Source: Stereum hirsutum FP-91666 SS1 (Eukaryota > Basidiomycota > Agaricomycetes > Russulales > Stereaceae). From it: a stretch of 64,000 nucleotides of DNA. Position numbers and translations under genes: made by a program. Shown piece by piece: positions 25,261-34,154 of the stretch. Location: positions 62,001 to 126,000 of the forward strand of contig NW_006763157.1 of NCBI RefSeq assembly GCF_000264905.1. Reading direction: 5' to 3'. The first letter of the stretch is position 1; every line of letters starts with the position of its first letter. The notes under the pieces were generated by a model that saw only the letters and a program-made list of their open reading frames with translations, made no database searches and was not told where the DNA came from.

Positions 25261-25442
25261 TAGCATTGCACAGAGCGTCCTCACCGGAAGATCGCATGAC
25301 TTTCGGGGAAAACAAAACGCCGCTGTGTGGCACAAGCAAATATCACTCGGGAGTACCGCGGCAAGGCAAAGACGAGCAGAAAACAATGTTTCTGCCGGCC
25401 ACACAGACACAGAGCAAAAAGAAACTGAAGTCGTGGGGCGCG

Positions 25443-25534
25443 TTCGGACACGAGGGTCGGAACCTCGATCTGCCTCTTCGGCGTCTTGTCGTATTATTGA
25501 AAGACGGCGATGTGACCCTTGCACCATATCCGAT
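25443..25534 (-). tRNA. tRNA-Glu(UUC)-like, altered B box
   Basis: Same family, acceptor TCGGATA/TGTCCGA good, but the T-loop reads TTCCGACC instead of TTCGAGTC, and the anticodon stem has a G-A mismatch. Probably a pseudogene. Confidence 0.45.
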
Positions 25535-25707
25535 AATACTGTAACACGCAGACGCGCAGAGGACTCGCCGGGTGGTTACCTAGAACAAAGGAAGACACGC
25601 ATTGTCAGAATCAGACGGTGCTTCTCATGAGAAACGAAGAAACGAGGAAGGCAGAACAAATCAGCCCCCGAAATGCAAAGGAAAAACATCTAATCATCAT
25701 GAGCTAC

Positions 25708-25796
25708 ACCGAACCCAGGGACTCGAACCCTGCACGACCCACAGCGAGCAACATACGTATAAATCTCGCTGGATAGCCGTTAGACCATCATCCGAT
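25708..25796 (-). pseudogene. tRNA-like unit, second family
   Basis: A-box-like TGGTCTAACGGCTA and B box GGTTCGAGTCC, T-stem CAGGG/CCCTG. The central part forms a perfect stem GCGAG/CTCGC around ATTTATACG. The acceptor strands do not pair well with standard spacing, so it is treated as tRNA-derived rather than a working tRNA. Confidence 0.5.
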
Positions 25797-25971
25797 GGTT
25801 GCATTGATTACCGGAGATTATGTGGCATTCGAACAAAGCGAAGCAGGGATTGCGTGAAACAAAGGAACGTACACCAAGGCAAGCCATACTTCGAGTCCGA
25901 GAGGAAACAAAGCAAAGTGAACAAAGGGGAACATAAGAGGAGAAAATGTGTTCGCATGGATATTGTCGAAA

Positions 25972-26030
25972 TCCGAATCCAGGGAATCGAACCCTGCACG
26001 ACCCACGACTAACAACATATATAACAAAGA
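25972..26030 (-). pseudogene. 3' half of a second-family tRNA-like unit
   Basis: B box GGTTCGATTCC and T-stem CAGGG/CCCTG are present, but the matching A-box half is missing. About 600 bp of unrelated AT-rich sequence follows. Confidence 0.5.
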
Positions 26031-26640
26031 TGAGGATAGTAGCGTGTCAACGACTCGATTAGGGTTCTCTAGGTCGCGCTTGACTTGTTGAGACGAAGCT
26101 GAAGAGGTGCCCAAGGGAGGAAACAGACCAGAACAAGTCTGGAGATTTTATTCAATGTATCTACGAGTTTTTATACGTTCAGACTTAATAAAAATACCTA
26201 AGCATGAATGACTCGAATGAATGAGAACAATGAGAGAATAATTGCGCGATATAGAAAGCTAGCCAATAAAATCAAGAGCTTTCTAAGCAATATTCAAGAG
26301 TAACGAATAGAGAGACAAGGATAAGAAAATGGCTCAGTAATCGAGTACAGTAATAATCATGTGAGCATTACAGAGCAACACAAGATCAGAGAACGCTCGA
26401 AGAGGACGATAAGGAACGAGGGGGAGATGATCTCGATAGAGATCAGCGAGGTGGCCCGAGCTGGGTGGCGTAAGTAAGATCGCCGGGCCGGCAGCCGATT
26501 CAAATCATCGCTGATTTGACTCGTCTGCAGTCTTCGTGGCGAGGGTGTTTTTGTTTTTTATTTCGCTCATGCATTCGTAGGTAATAGTACTAATATATTT
26601 TATAGTACTACAAAAAGTTCATAACATAGCGTGCTCATGT
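26031..26640. other. unrelated insertion or remnant inside the tRNA array
   Basis: The array periodicity is broken here: array spacer resumes at about 26640 (GTGGACAAAGCAGAGGG resembles the spacer at 27790). The content is AT-rich with no open frame and no clear terminal repeats. It may be a decayed transposon or solo LTR. Confidence 0.35.
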
Positions 26641-26830
26641 GGACAAAGCAGAGGGCTGGTCATGCGATATGTGTGAACCTGAAGCCACCCGCGATCACGA
26701 CGTAACGAATGGTCCCATCTCTCCACCAACAAATTCAAGGCATACCAAAGAATTCCTCTCGAAATATCAAAATATCCAGCCAGCCAGCCGGACGGATGAA
26801 TGACAAAACATTAAAGAGTCGCGGGGGATG

Positions 26831-26924
26831 TTCGGACACAAGGACTCGAACCTCGATCTGCCTCTTCAGCTTATTTTGAAATGGACATTGAAAGACGGCG
26901 ATGTTACCCTTACACCATATCCGA
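26831..26924 (-). tRNA. tRNA-Glu(UUC)-like with intron
   Basis: Acceptor TCGGATA/TGTCCGA pairs with one G-U, D-stem GTGT/ACAT, anticodon loop CTTTCA, T-stem CGAGG/CCTTG. The anticodon stem GCCGT/GAGGC has one G-A mismatch. Intron about 24-26 nt. Confidence 0.55.
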
Positions 26925-27090
26925 CGACATTGTAGTCCACAGACTCGTAGACGACTCGCTGGAGAGCTCCCTGGAACAAAGGAGAATACATACGTCGATT
27001 CTGAGACGAAACGAAAAGCAAACAATTGAAGAACAAACGAACTGCAAAAGCACAAAGGAAAAAGGAAAGAAAACATCACAGAGAACCTAC

Positions 27091-27195
27091 ACCGAATCTA
27101 GGGAATCGAACCCTGCACGACCGACAGCCAGCAGCTCATGTATACCGATGCACACGTATAAAGCTCGCTGGCCAGCCGTTACACCATCATCCGAT
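27091..27195 (-). pseudogene. tRNA-like unit, second family
   Basis: A-box-like TGGTGTAACGGCTG and B box GGTTCGATTCC. Central stem CCAGC/GCTGG flanks an enlarged loop starting CTTTATACG. Acceptor pairing is poor. Confidence 0.5.
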
Positions 27196-27377
27196 GGTTG
27201 CATTGATCACCGGCGGATTATATGGCATTCGATCAAAGAGCGTGAAGCAAAGGAACGTACATCTTGGTAAGCCATACTTCGAGTCCGAGAGGAAACAAAG
27301 CAAATCGAACAAAGGGGAACAGAAGGCCTCCGGAAATGAAAGCGCGAAAAATGTGTTCGCATGGATATTGTCGAAAG

Positions 27378-27515
27378 CCGAATCCACGGAATCGAACCCT
27401 GCACGACCCGCGGCTAGCAACGTATATACGAGCACCTCGCTCGTACATCTTCAATTCTTTCGACTATTATTCTGGTCCCTGAAAGACGGCGATGTTACCC
27501 TTACACCATATCCGA
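27378..27515 (-). pseudogene. chimeric tRNA-like unit: Glu-family 5' half, second-family 3' half
   Basis: The 5' half is the Glu type (TCGGATATGGTGTAAGGGT with CTTTCA loop) and the 3' half is the second family (GTCGTGCAGGGTTCGATTCC). The halves are separated by about 70 nt, too long for a usual tRNA intron, so this looks like a recombinant. Confidence 0.6.
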
Positions 27516-27671
27516 CGATAGTAAACAGACAGTGCAGCTCACCGAAGAGTGGAGTGGAGTGGCTTTCGAACGAAAGCAAAGCAAGTCTGTCGCGAAACAA
27601 AGGATCCTACACATCGCTAAGTTATCCGCCGAGAGACAGCAAAGCAAAAAAATCACTTCCACATGTCATAC

Positions 27672-27755
27672 ACCGAATCCAGGGAATCGAACCCTGCACG
27701 ACTCACGACCAGGAGCGCATAGACCCGCTAGTTAGCCGTTACACCATCAGCCGGT
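27672..27755 (-). pseudogene. tRNA-like unit, second family
   Basis: A-box-like TGGTGTAACGGCTA and B box GGTTCGATTCC with T-stem CAGGG/CCCTG. A run of seven T (sense) lies about 25 nt downstream, a possible pol III terminator. Confidence 0.5.
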
Positions 27756-27928
27756 GGTTCATATCATAGAAATGGGATCAGGATGCGCGTGCGGACTTAG
27801 AGGGCGGGTCGTGCACAATATGTTTGGACCTAGGGCACCCACGATACGATAACACGGTCGCCTATCAAAAATACAATGTAGACCCAAAAGACTCCTAGCC
27901 AGAGAAAAAGAGCAACGTATACTGTAGG

Positions 27929-28031
27929 TCCGGACACGAGGACTCGAACCTCGATCTGCCGGTTTCATTTTTTTCGAATTATCTACACTCTCGATGAAAG
28001 ACGGCGGTGTTAACCCTTACACTATGTCCGA
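27929..28031 (-). tRNA. tRNA-Glu(UUC) with intron, best-preserved UUC copy
   Basis: Acceptor TCGGACA/TGTCCGG pairs throughout with one G-U. D-stem GTGT/ACAC, anticodon stem GCCGT/CCGGC pairs except at 31:39, loop CTTTCA gives anticodon TTC, T-arm CGAGG-TTCGAGT-CCTCG is perfect. The 37-nt 5' half plus a roughly 30-nt intron fits a nuclear tRNA. Confidence 0.65.
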
Positions 28032-28210
28032 TGATATTGCAGTACACAGACAGCACTCACTTGGGGATTGCATGGTCCTCGAATGTAGACAAGAGAAGAT
28101 TTGCGCGAGACAAAGAAATGACACCGCTGCTTATGCATCGGGTGGAAACAAAGCAAACAACGGAGAACAAATGAGCCCAAAAAATGCAAAGGAAAAAGTC
28201 TCTGCACAAC

Positions 28211-28294
28211 AGGATTCAAAGAATCAAACCCTGCACGGCCCACAGCCAGCGACGTATACAGCTCACTACGTAGCCGCTACACCATCATCCGATT
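28211..28294 (-). pseudogene. degenerate tRNA-like unit, second family
   Basis: A box TGGTGTAGCGGCTA is kept but the T-arm has decayed (GGTTTGATTCTTTG). Confidence 0.5.
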
Positions 28295-28467
28295 GTTGGG
28301 TCGGATAGCTTTCGAAAGAAAGCAAAACAAGACCGCTCATGGCCAGTGCGCGAAACAAAGGAACAAACACATTGTCACACGTCAAGTCCGAGACGAAACA
28401 ACGCGAACAAGAGAGAACAGACCAGCCTCCAAAATGCAAAGGAAAAACATAATACAGAAGACGCTAT

Positions 28468-28565
28468 ACCGAATCCAGGGAATCGAACCCCGCACGACCC
28501 ACCGCCAACACCGTACATGCATTGGTACAGACCTTGCTGTGAAGCCATTACACCATCATCCGATG
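28468..28565 (-). pseudogene. tRNA-like unit, second family
   Basis: A-box-like TGGTGTAATGGCTT, a 3-bp D-stem GTG/CAC, B box GGTTCGATTCC with CGGGG/CCCTG. The loop region reads GTCTGTACC, placing CTG where an anticodon would lie. Acceptor pairing poor. Confidence 0.5.
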
Positions 28566-28714
28566 AGTATAGAGCTCACCGGAGGATTACATGGCTTTCG
28601 AACGAAGGGAAAGGAAGGGCTTTTTAGCAGGTGCGCGAAACAAAGCAACGCGAACAATGGAGGATAAAAGAGCCCCCAAAATGCAACTGAAAAACATAAT
28701 ACAGAAGACGCTAT

Positions 28715-28817
28715 ACCGAATCCAGGGAATCGAACCCCGCACGGCCCACCGCCGGAGACATACACGTACATGCACCCGTATAGACCTCGCGTCGTAGCCG
28801 TTACACCATCATCCGAT
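28715..28817 (-). pseudogene. tRNA-like unit, second family
   Basis: A-box-like TGGTGTAACGGCTA and B box GGTTCGATTCC. The loop region reads GTCTATACG. Flanking sequence on both sides resembles the neighbouring unit at 28468. Confidence 0.5.
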
Positions 28818-29038
28818 GGTTGCATTGATCACCGGAGGATTGTCTCGTATTCGAACGAAAGCGAAGCGAGGCCGGAGGCACTTTATCCAGTGCGCGAAAG
28901 AAAGAAAGAAACACATTACGAAGTCATACATCGAGTCTGAGCCTAGCAAACAAAGCAAAGAGCAAAACACTTACATGAGAACAAACGAGCCCCCACAATA
29001 CAAAGGGAACAAAAGTGTTTGATGGATACTACAGAATT

Positions 29039-29091
29039 CGAATCCAGGGAATCGAACCCCGCACGACCCTAGCCGTTACACCATCATCCGC
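29039..29091 (-). pseudogene. tRNA-like unit with central deletion, second family
   Basis: A box and B box are separated by only a few bases: the D-loop sequence TGTAACGGCTA joins directly to GGGTCGTGCGGGG, so the anticodon region is lost. Confidence 0.55.
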
Positions 29092-29329
29092 TGAATCGTT
29101 ATCGCAGAGGTAAGACTCAAGAGCGACATGCGTATGCGGACGAAGAGTTGGAATGCGGGCCGTACGATATTTGTGAGCCTATTCGGCCACCCGAAATGAA
29201 AGACTAATAATCCTAGAGCACGGACCCTCACCCCCCTATCCAAAATCCCGGAAAACGAATCAGCGGAAAGCGAACAAAGACGAAAGCCAGAAACAACACC
29301 GGAGGAAAAAAGGACAACCAAAGTTCACG

Positions 29330-29430
29330 TTCGGATACGGGGAATCGAACCCCGAGCTGCCGCGAAGCCTTCAATGAATGTTTTGACTATAAATGAGAGG
29401 CGGCAATGTTAGCCGTTACACCATATCCGA
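29330..29430 (-). tRNA. tRNA-Glu(CUC) with a 29-nt intron
   Basis: Fully paired cloverleaf: acceptor TCGGATA/TATCCGA, D-stem GTGT/ACAT, anticodon stem GCCGC/GCGGC, loop CT-CTC-A with anticodon CTC, T-arm CGGGG-TTCGATT-CCCCG. The intron sits one base 3' of the anticodon as in nuclear tRNAs. A T6 terminator (sense) lies about 20 nt beyond the 3' end. Confidence 0.92.
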
Positions 29431-29652
29431 CAACAAAGGACCAGTAAGTTAGCTCTGAGTCACACAGCGACTGGCCCGTACGAAGTGGATCCAGTGAATG
29501 CGAACGACACCAGCACAGCACACCGAACCGAACCGAAAAAAAAAGACAGCAAGCGGCTCAGCGTCCTAACGCTGTCAATGCCCAAGCAGCCGAAAACGAA
29601 AAACTATAAAATAAAAAAATAAAAAAACCAATGGTACTATGAGCACACCACT

Positions 29653-29753
29653 AGCCCACCGTGGGAGTCGAACCCACAGCCTTCAGATTATACATACCCA
29701 CCTGTGAGACTTTGGTAAGAGTCTGACGCTCTATCCGATTGAGCTAGGCGGGC
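29653..29753 (-). tRNA. tRNA-Lys(CUU) with a 27-nt intron
   Basis: Acceptor GCCCGCC/GGTGGGC, A box TAGCTCAATCGG, anticodon stem TCAGA/TCTGA with loop CTCTTA (anticodon CTT), T-arm GTGGG-TTCGACT-CCCAC. The intron follows the base after the anticodon. T-rich terminator sequence lies downstream (A-runs on + near 29610-29630). Confidence 0.95.
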
Positions 29754-30538
29754 CGGAAAGTTGACAGTTGACAAGGGGTTAGGGACATGGTCGGAGAGCA
29801 GGACGGTGAGGACATGCACGAAGCGGTACGGATAGAAAGGGCCACACGGAAGGAATAGAACGCCGCGACTGAGGGGGAAAGACTCAAGTTAACGGAGAGT
29901 GACTACGGAAGTTCAATATCTGGATGATACGAAGATGGATGTGGTTGATCAAGACGCAATACAGCTGAGCATACTGTAGCCGATTTGGGTCGGAGTGAGC
30001 AGTAGGCTCGAGAAGGAAGACATGCACCATGGCTGGTCGCTATTAGTCGGCGGTGTTATTGGCCATCGTTGGCTTAGGCTGCATCCAGTGCCGGGATCCA
30101 TGTGGTGAAACGAGCAGCAAATTGGGGAACGTAGAGTGAAGTAGCAGGCGTGAGCGTAACTTCCGGGGCTGAGTGAGTGCACGGTGAATTGGATGGCTGT
30201 AGAGACAGGATCTCAAGAACGGTCGATGTTATACCCAATGATAGCGCATAGTCCAAGCACATCAAACGAGAAAGATGGATGAGAGAGAGAGCAACAAGTG
30301 GACGGCGCACAAGGCGCTTTCAGCCAAGACGCCCACGCCACGTGGGAAGGATCCGGGGTGACTTGGCCGCTGTGTCGGCTAAGCGAAGGACTTGCTCCAT
30401 CACGACCGCCTTCCGCTCAACGCCAATCTTCGTCATGCTCCTCATCCTCCTTTTCTGACCCCACTTTATATTCTACATTAATCTCCTCTTTATCCTCGTC
30501 CCTTTCCTCAACCTCAACCTCTCCATTTTTCCGAAGCC
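29754..30538. other. intergenic; promoter region of the next gene
   Basis: A pyrimidine-rich stretch at about 30430-30535 with TTTATATTC lies directly before the start codon, typical of fungal promoters. No gene seen in the rest. Confidence 0.5.
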
Positions 30539-33500
30539 ATGCCCTCAGCTATCGGATCCACGTCTAACTTCCGAGCACGCACACGTCCGAGGCCAAAACG
30601 CCAGGATCCGTCCTCCGCGATAAACGATGCGACTGGGTCTCTGGGCTCTTTGACGGGTACTGCAGCCGATCCTGGATCGACGAGTAATGGAGATACCTCG
30701 AGTGGAGGGAGCAGTGCTGATCCCAACAGTGGATCGACCACGGATAAGTACGTCCGATTTCCCTCTTTATTTTCTCAGTGCGTCTACTGATAGTTGAGTA
30801 TCGTTCGTAGTGGTGAATCTGCGACGACGACGCAAGGGCCTACGTCGCAGCCACCGGACACTACTATCACTACGACTACCTCCAATCCGCCAGATACTAC
30901 CACGACGACGTCCAACCCTCCGACCACCACCACCTCCACCACTCCTCCGTCGACGACTACCACCCAGCCACCGTCTACTACTACCACCAGTCCCACATCG
31001 ACCACCCCAACCTCGACCACACAATCGAATACATCCTCCACCGTGACATCCACCTCGCCCATTTCAACGGCCACCTCCTCCGCGTCCTCTTCCGGATCGA
31101 GTTCGAGTTCAAGTTCGAGTGACAGTTCGAGTTCGGCCTCTTCGTCCTCGTCTGCGAGCAGTCTTACGCCCACTGGGAATGAAGTCCTCACCACCTTCAC
31201 TTCCTATGTCTCTACTGAGATCAACGGGACGCCAACCTCCGTACGTTCCCTCCCCTTTGCCCTATCCCGCTCTTCTACCACACACTTTTTTTCTCTTCTT
31301 CTTCGTTGCGTGAGTCCCGCGCGGCGACGCCATGCCGTCCTCATATCCGCTTGTGAACTCAACGCTGTGTGCCATCATGCGCTATGCACATTCATTGCGC
31401 GCTACACTCTTTTCCGCTCTTGGCGTCTTTGGTACCATGGTGGGCTTGCATCGCCTTGAGGGTGGGTTTCTTATCTATTGATCCGTTCGGGCGCGGTGAT
31501 TGATGCATCGGTGATTGATGCTCATTGGCCGTTGACCGGTCGATTTTTTCTTCTTCTGTTTCTTCGATTTGGCGTGGAGAATCTTCGGACTGCACTCGTT
31601 CTGAATCGTCCGAGTGAAGGCCAGTGAGACTTCCGTCGTTGAGCCCATGTCATGTGGCGCGCCACACTCTCGATGCGGATACCGTATACGGCACTGCTGT
31701 TTGCGCAGATGGATGTATGGACGTGTGCGGCGTCGTCATTTGTACCGATGTCGATGTCGATGTCGATGTCGATGTTCTCACTCGTACTCGTGTGTACGAG
31801 TCGGGCGACCGAGTGTATGCATATGCGCATGCATAAAACAACCATGGCTTATTGCTCTTAACGTTTGTTCAACGCATCGGAGTAAGAGTAGCCGTTCCCT
31901 CCTACCTATCCCCATGCCCACCTATACCCACCCCATCCGCATCCCGAATCCGAACGAAGAACACCCTGTTACTGCTACTGTTGCCATTGCCATTGTCATT
32001 GCGGATTAACGACGTCATTCGTGCATCCGTGTTGTCATATGTATACAATTCCGAGCCTTCCAACCCGAACTCCAGTGTTTTGTTGTTCCCGTTCCTTGTT
32101 CCTGACTCCTTGGATTCTTGGCGGGACGTGGGTCGTATTGACTCTATTATGGCGGAACGACTGTCATGACGGAACATCGCTCAGATCAGCTTTCCTTCCG
32201 TCGTGACTCGTGCGGGTGCGAGACGGTTGATGTATGCGTATGCGTATGTGTGAGCTTCAGCCTTCATGACGGACATGGCGGAATGGTGGTAGGACTCTAC
32301 TGTCATGGCGGGAATATCCCTCGTGCGCTGTGCGGGAGAGCTTCATAGCGGACGGGTCGATATATGCGCATCGTTATGTGTGAGCTGGGTGGTTGTATGA
32401 AAGAGTTGATGTTGATGAGCATATATTGATGGGCTTTGGAGTGCATGTATCGATGTTCACTTTACCTTTACACGCAAGTCTTGTCTATCGGGGAATACGT
32501 CCTACTTCTGTCGTTCACCTTGGCGACGATTCGAGCGTGGGGTATGAATGGCGCTGAGAGTGCGTGCACTATTCGCACCGCGATTCTCGTCTCGTCCTAC
32601 ACGCCACTCTCTTCTGGATCCCAGAGAATATGTCTCCTTCTCGCTTTCTCTACTATCCTGTTTCTCCACCTTCCACCCGAACCCCCACTGACCACTCTTC
32701 ATCCCCCCCCCCTTCTTCCTCCCTCCCCCCCCCCTGACTCACAGGCCGCAACAGTATTCACCTCCCTCGTCGCCCCCTCCCCCACCTCCTCAATCTCAAG
32801 CACAAAACTAACAACAATAATCGCCCCCACCGTCTCCGTCATCATCTTCCTTGTCGTCCTTCTCTCCTCCGTGTTTTGGTGGAGAAGACGAGCGAGAAGG
32901 AGGAGGTATGCGAGTCTTTTGAAAGAGACGGGCAGGAGGAGTAGGACGGGGTTTTTGGATGGGGAGGAGATGGGGGAGGTGGGGAGGGGTGGAGGTGGGA
33001 CGCGGGGTGAAAGAGGGATACCGACGTTGCCGGTGTTGAGTGGGGTAGGGGATGATGGGAGGGGAACGTATGAGCGTACGAGGACACATAGTGGTACGCC
33101 GGGTGGGAGCGGAAGTGTGGGATGGATACCTAGCGACCCCTTCGCTGGAACACCTCGAGGCATGGGGCCACAGCTCCCTCCGCCACCAGGCTCGTCTCTC
33201 TATTCCGACGCTCCGTCTTCTTCTTCCCATCCCCATCCAAACCAACCACCACCTACATACCCCTACCCCTCCGCCACCGCCCCTGCGAACGTCTCCCCAA
33301 CGTCGGCCTCCGCCTCCCAAACACACTCCCAAACGTCCCCAACCCTCCCACCCCGCCTCTTCCGCGCCCGCGCCTCCGAATCAGGATCCATCTTCCAAGA
33401 AGAAGTCTGGCCTCCCCCTAACCCCGGTTCGAGACTTAAAGATCCGCTTGTGAATGTGGGAGGGGCGGGGAGTGAGCTTAGTGTGGGGAGTATTGTGGAT

Positions 33501-34154
33501 ACTGTGATGGGGCCCGGTGGTGGCACAGCGGGTGGGTCAGGAGCGGGAGGGGCAGGAGTGGGAGGGGCGAATACGAGTAGGTTGAGAGGCGGGGCGGGAG
33601 GTGGGGTGTTTGGAGAGTCGAGTTGGTCGTTGGCGGAATCGGGGACGAGTCTTAGAGCTGCGTCGGCGGGGAGGAGGGATAGTATTTCGTCGGATACGCA
33701 GCTCATTCCTGCACCACCGGCGTCGGGGTCTTATGGACATGAATCCAGAACGGGCAGTGCACACGCGTACCCGAGCTCCCCATCCCCGCTTGGGTCGCCG
33801 CCGTTACAATTGCAGAGACCGCTTTCGCCGACGTCACCCACTTCTCCCAGGACTTCTACCACTAATGCACCGAGGACGGAGTCGCCGTTGGGTTTACGTG
33901 GCAATAATCATAATACACCGGGAAGTAATAACAGTAGACCGGGAAGTCCGGAGAGTTTGGGGAGTCCGACGAGTTTGAGGGGCGCGTATGGGTTTGGGTA
34001 TGCGGGGGGGTTGGCGTTGGGGGTTACGAATCCGGATAGGGAGAGGGAGAGGGAGGGGAGTGGGGGGGTTGTTAGTCCGGGTGCGGAGGAGAAGGCGGGG
34101 GCGGGGAAAGCGGGAGGAGGGGGGAATTGGTTGGGGAGGAGTGTGAGGAAGTGA
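30539..34154 (+). CDS. mucin-like single-pass membrane protein
   Basis: Three exons: 30539-30747, 30811-31240 and 32745-34154, all with GT-AG ends and consistent phases, giving 682 residues. The N-terminal 213 residues are dominated by Thr, Ser and Pro (long TTTT and SSSS runs), a likely O-glycosylated stalk. The membrane helix TIIAPTVSVIIFLVVLLSS at about 237-259 is followed by RRRARRRR. The cytoplasmic tail of about 415 residues is rich in Gly, Ser and Pro. No clear cleavable signal sequence was found at the chosen start, so the N-terminus may be wrong or an exon missed. The shape resembles wall-stress sensors or mucin-like signalling proteins, but no family domain is visible. Confidence 0.75.
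31241..32744 (+). other. 1.5-kb intron in the mucin-like gene
   Basis: Donor GTACGT at 31241 and acceptor CTCACAG at 32744 keep frame (phase 0). It contains a GATGTC hexanucleotide repeat at about 31747-31775 and T-rich tracts. No second gene seen inside. Confidence 0.6.

Larger units (their letters stand above)
25165..29753 (-). repeat. array of tRNA genes and tRNA-like units at roughly 265-bp spacing
   Basis: Fifteen minus-strand units with pol III A- and B-box-like sequences start (3' ends) at about 25165, 25443, 25708, 25972, 26831, 27091, 27378, 27672, 27929, 28211, 28468, 28715, 29039, 29330 and 29653. Most intervals are 240-330 bp. Spacers also recur (for example GCAAAGGAAAAAC before units and CAAAGGAAC after them), so the whole unit was duplicated. 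Two families: Glu-type with TCGGATATGGTGTAAGGGT 5' halves and CGAGGTTCGAGTCCTCG T-arms, and a second with CGGATGATGGTGTAACGGCT and CAGGGTTCGATTCCCTGG. Confidence 0.8.

Noticed and set aside
25199..28667. Protein-coding frames across the tRNA array.
   Set aside because: They arise from repeated tRNA-like sequences read in antisense; the repeated peptide GIEPCTTHD is simply the T-arm region translated.
31614..32009. Open frames inside the long intron of the mucin-like gene.
   Set aside because: They are generated by the GATGTC repeat and low-complexity sequence. No motif and no start context.
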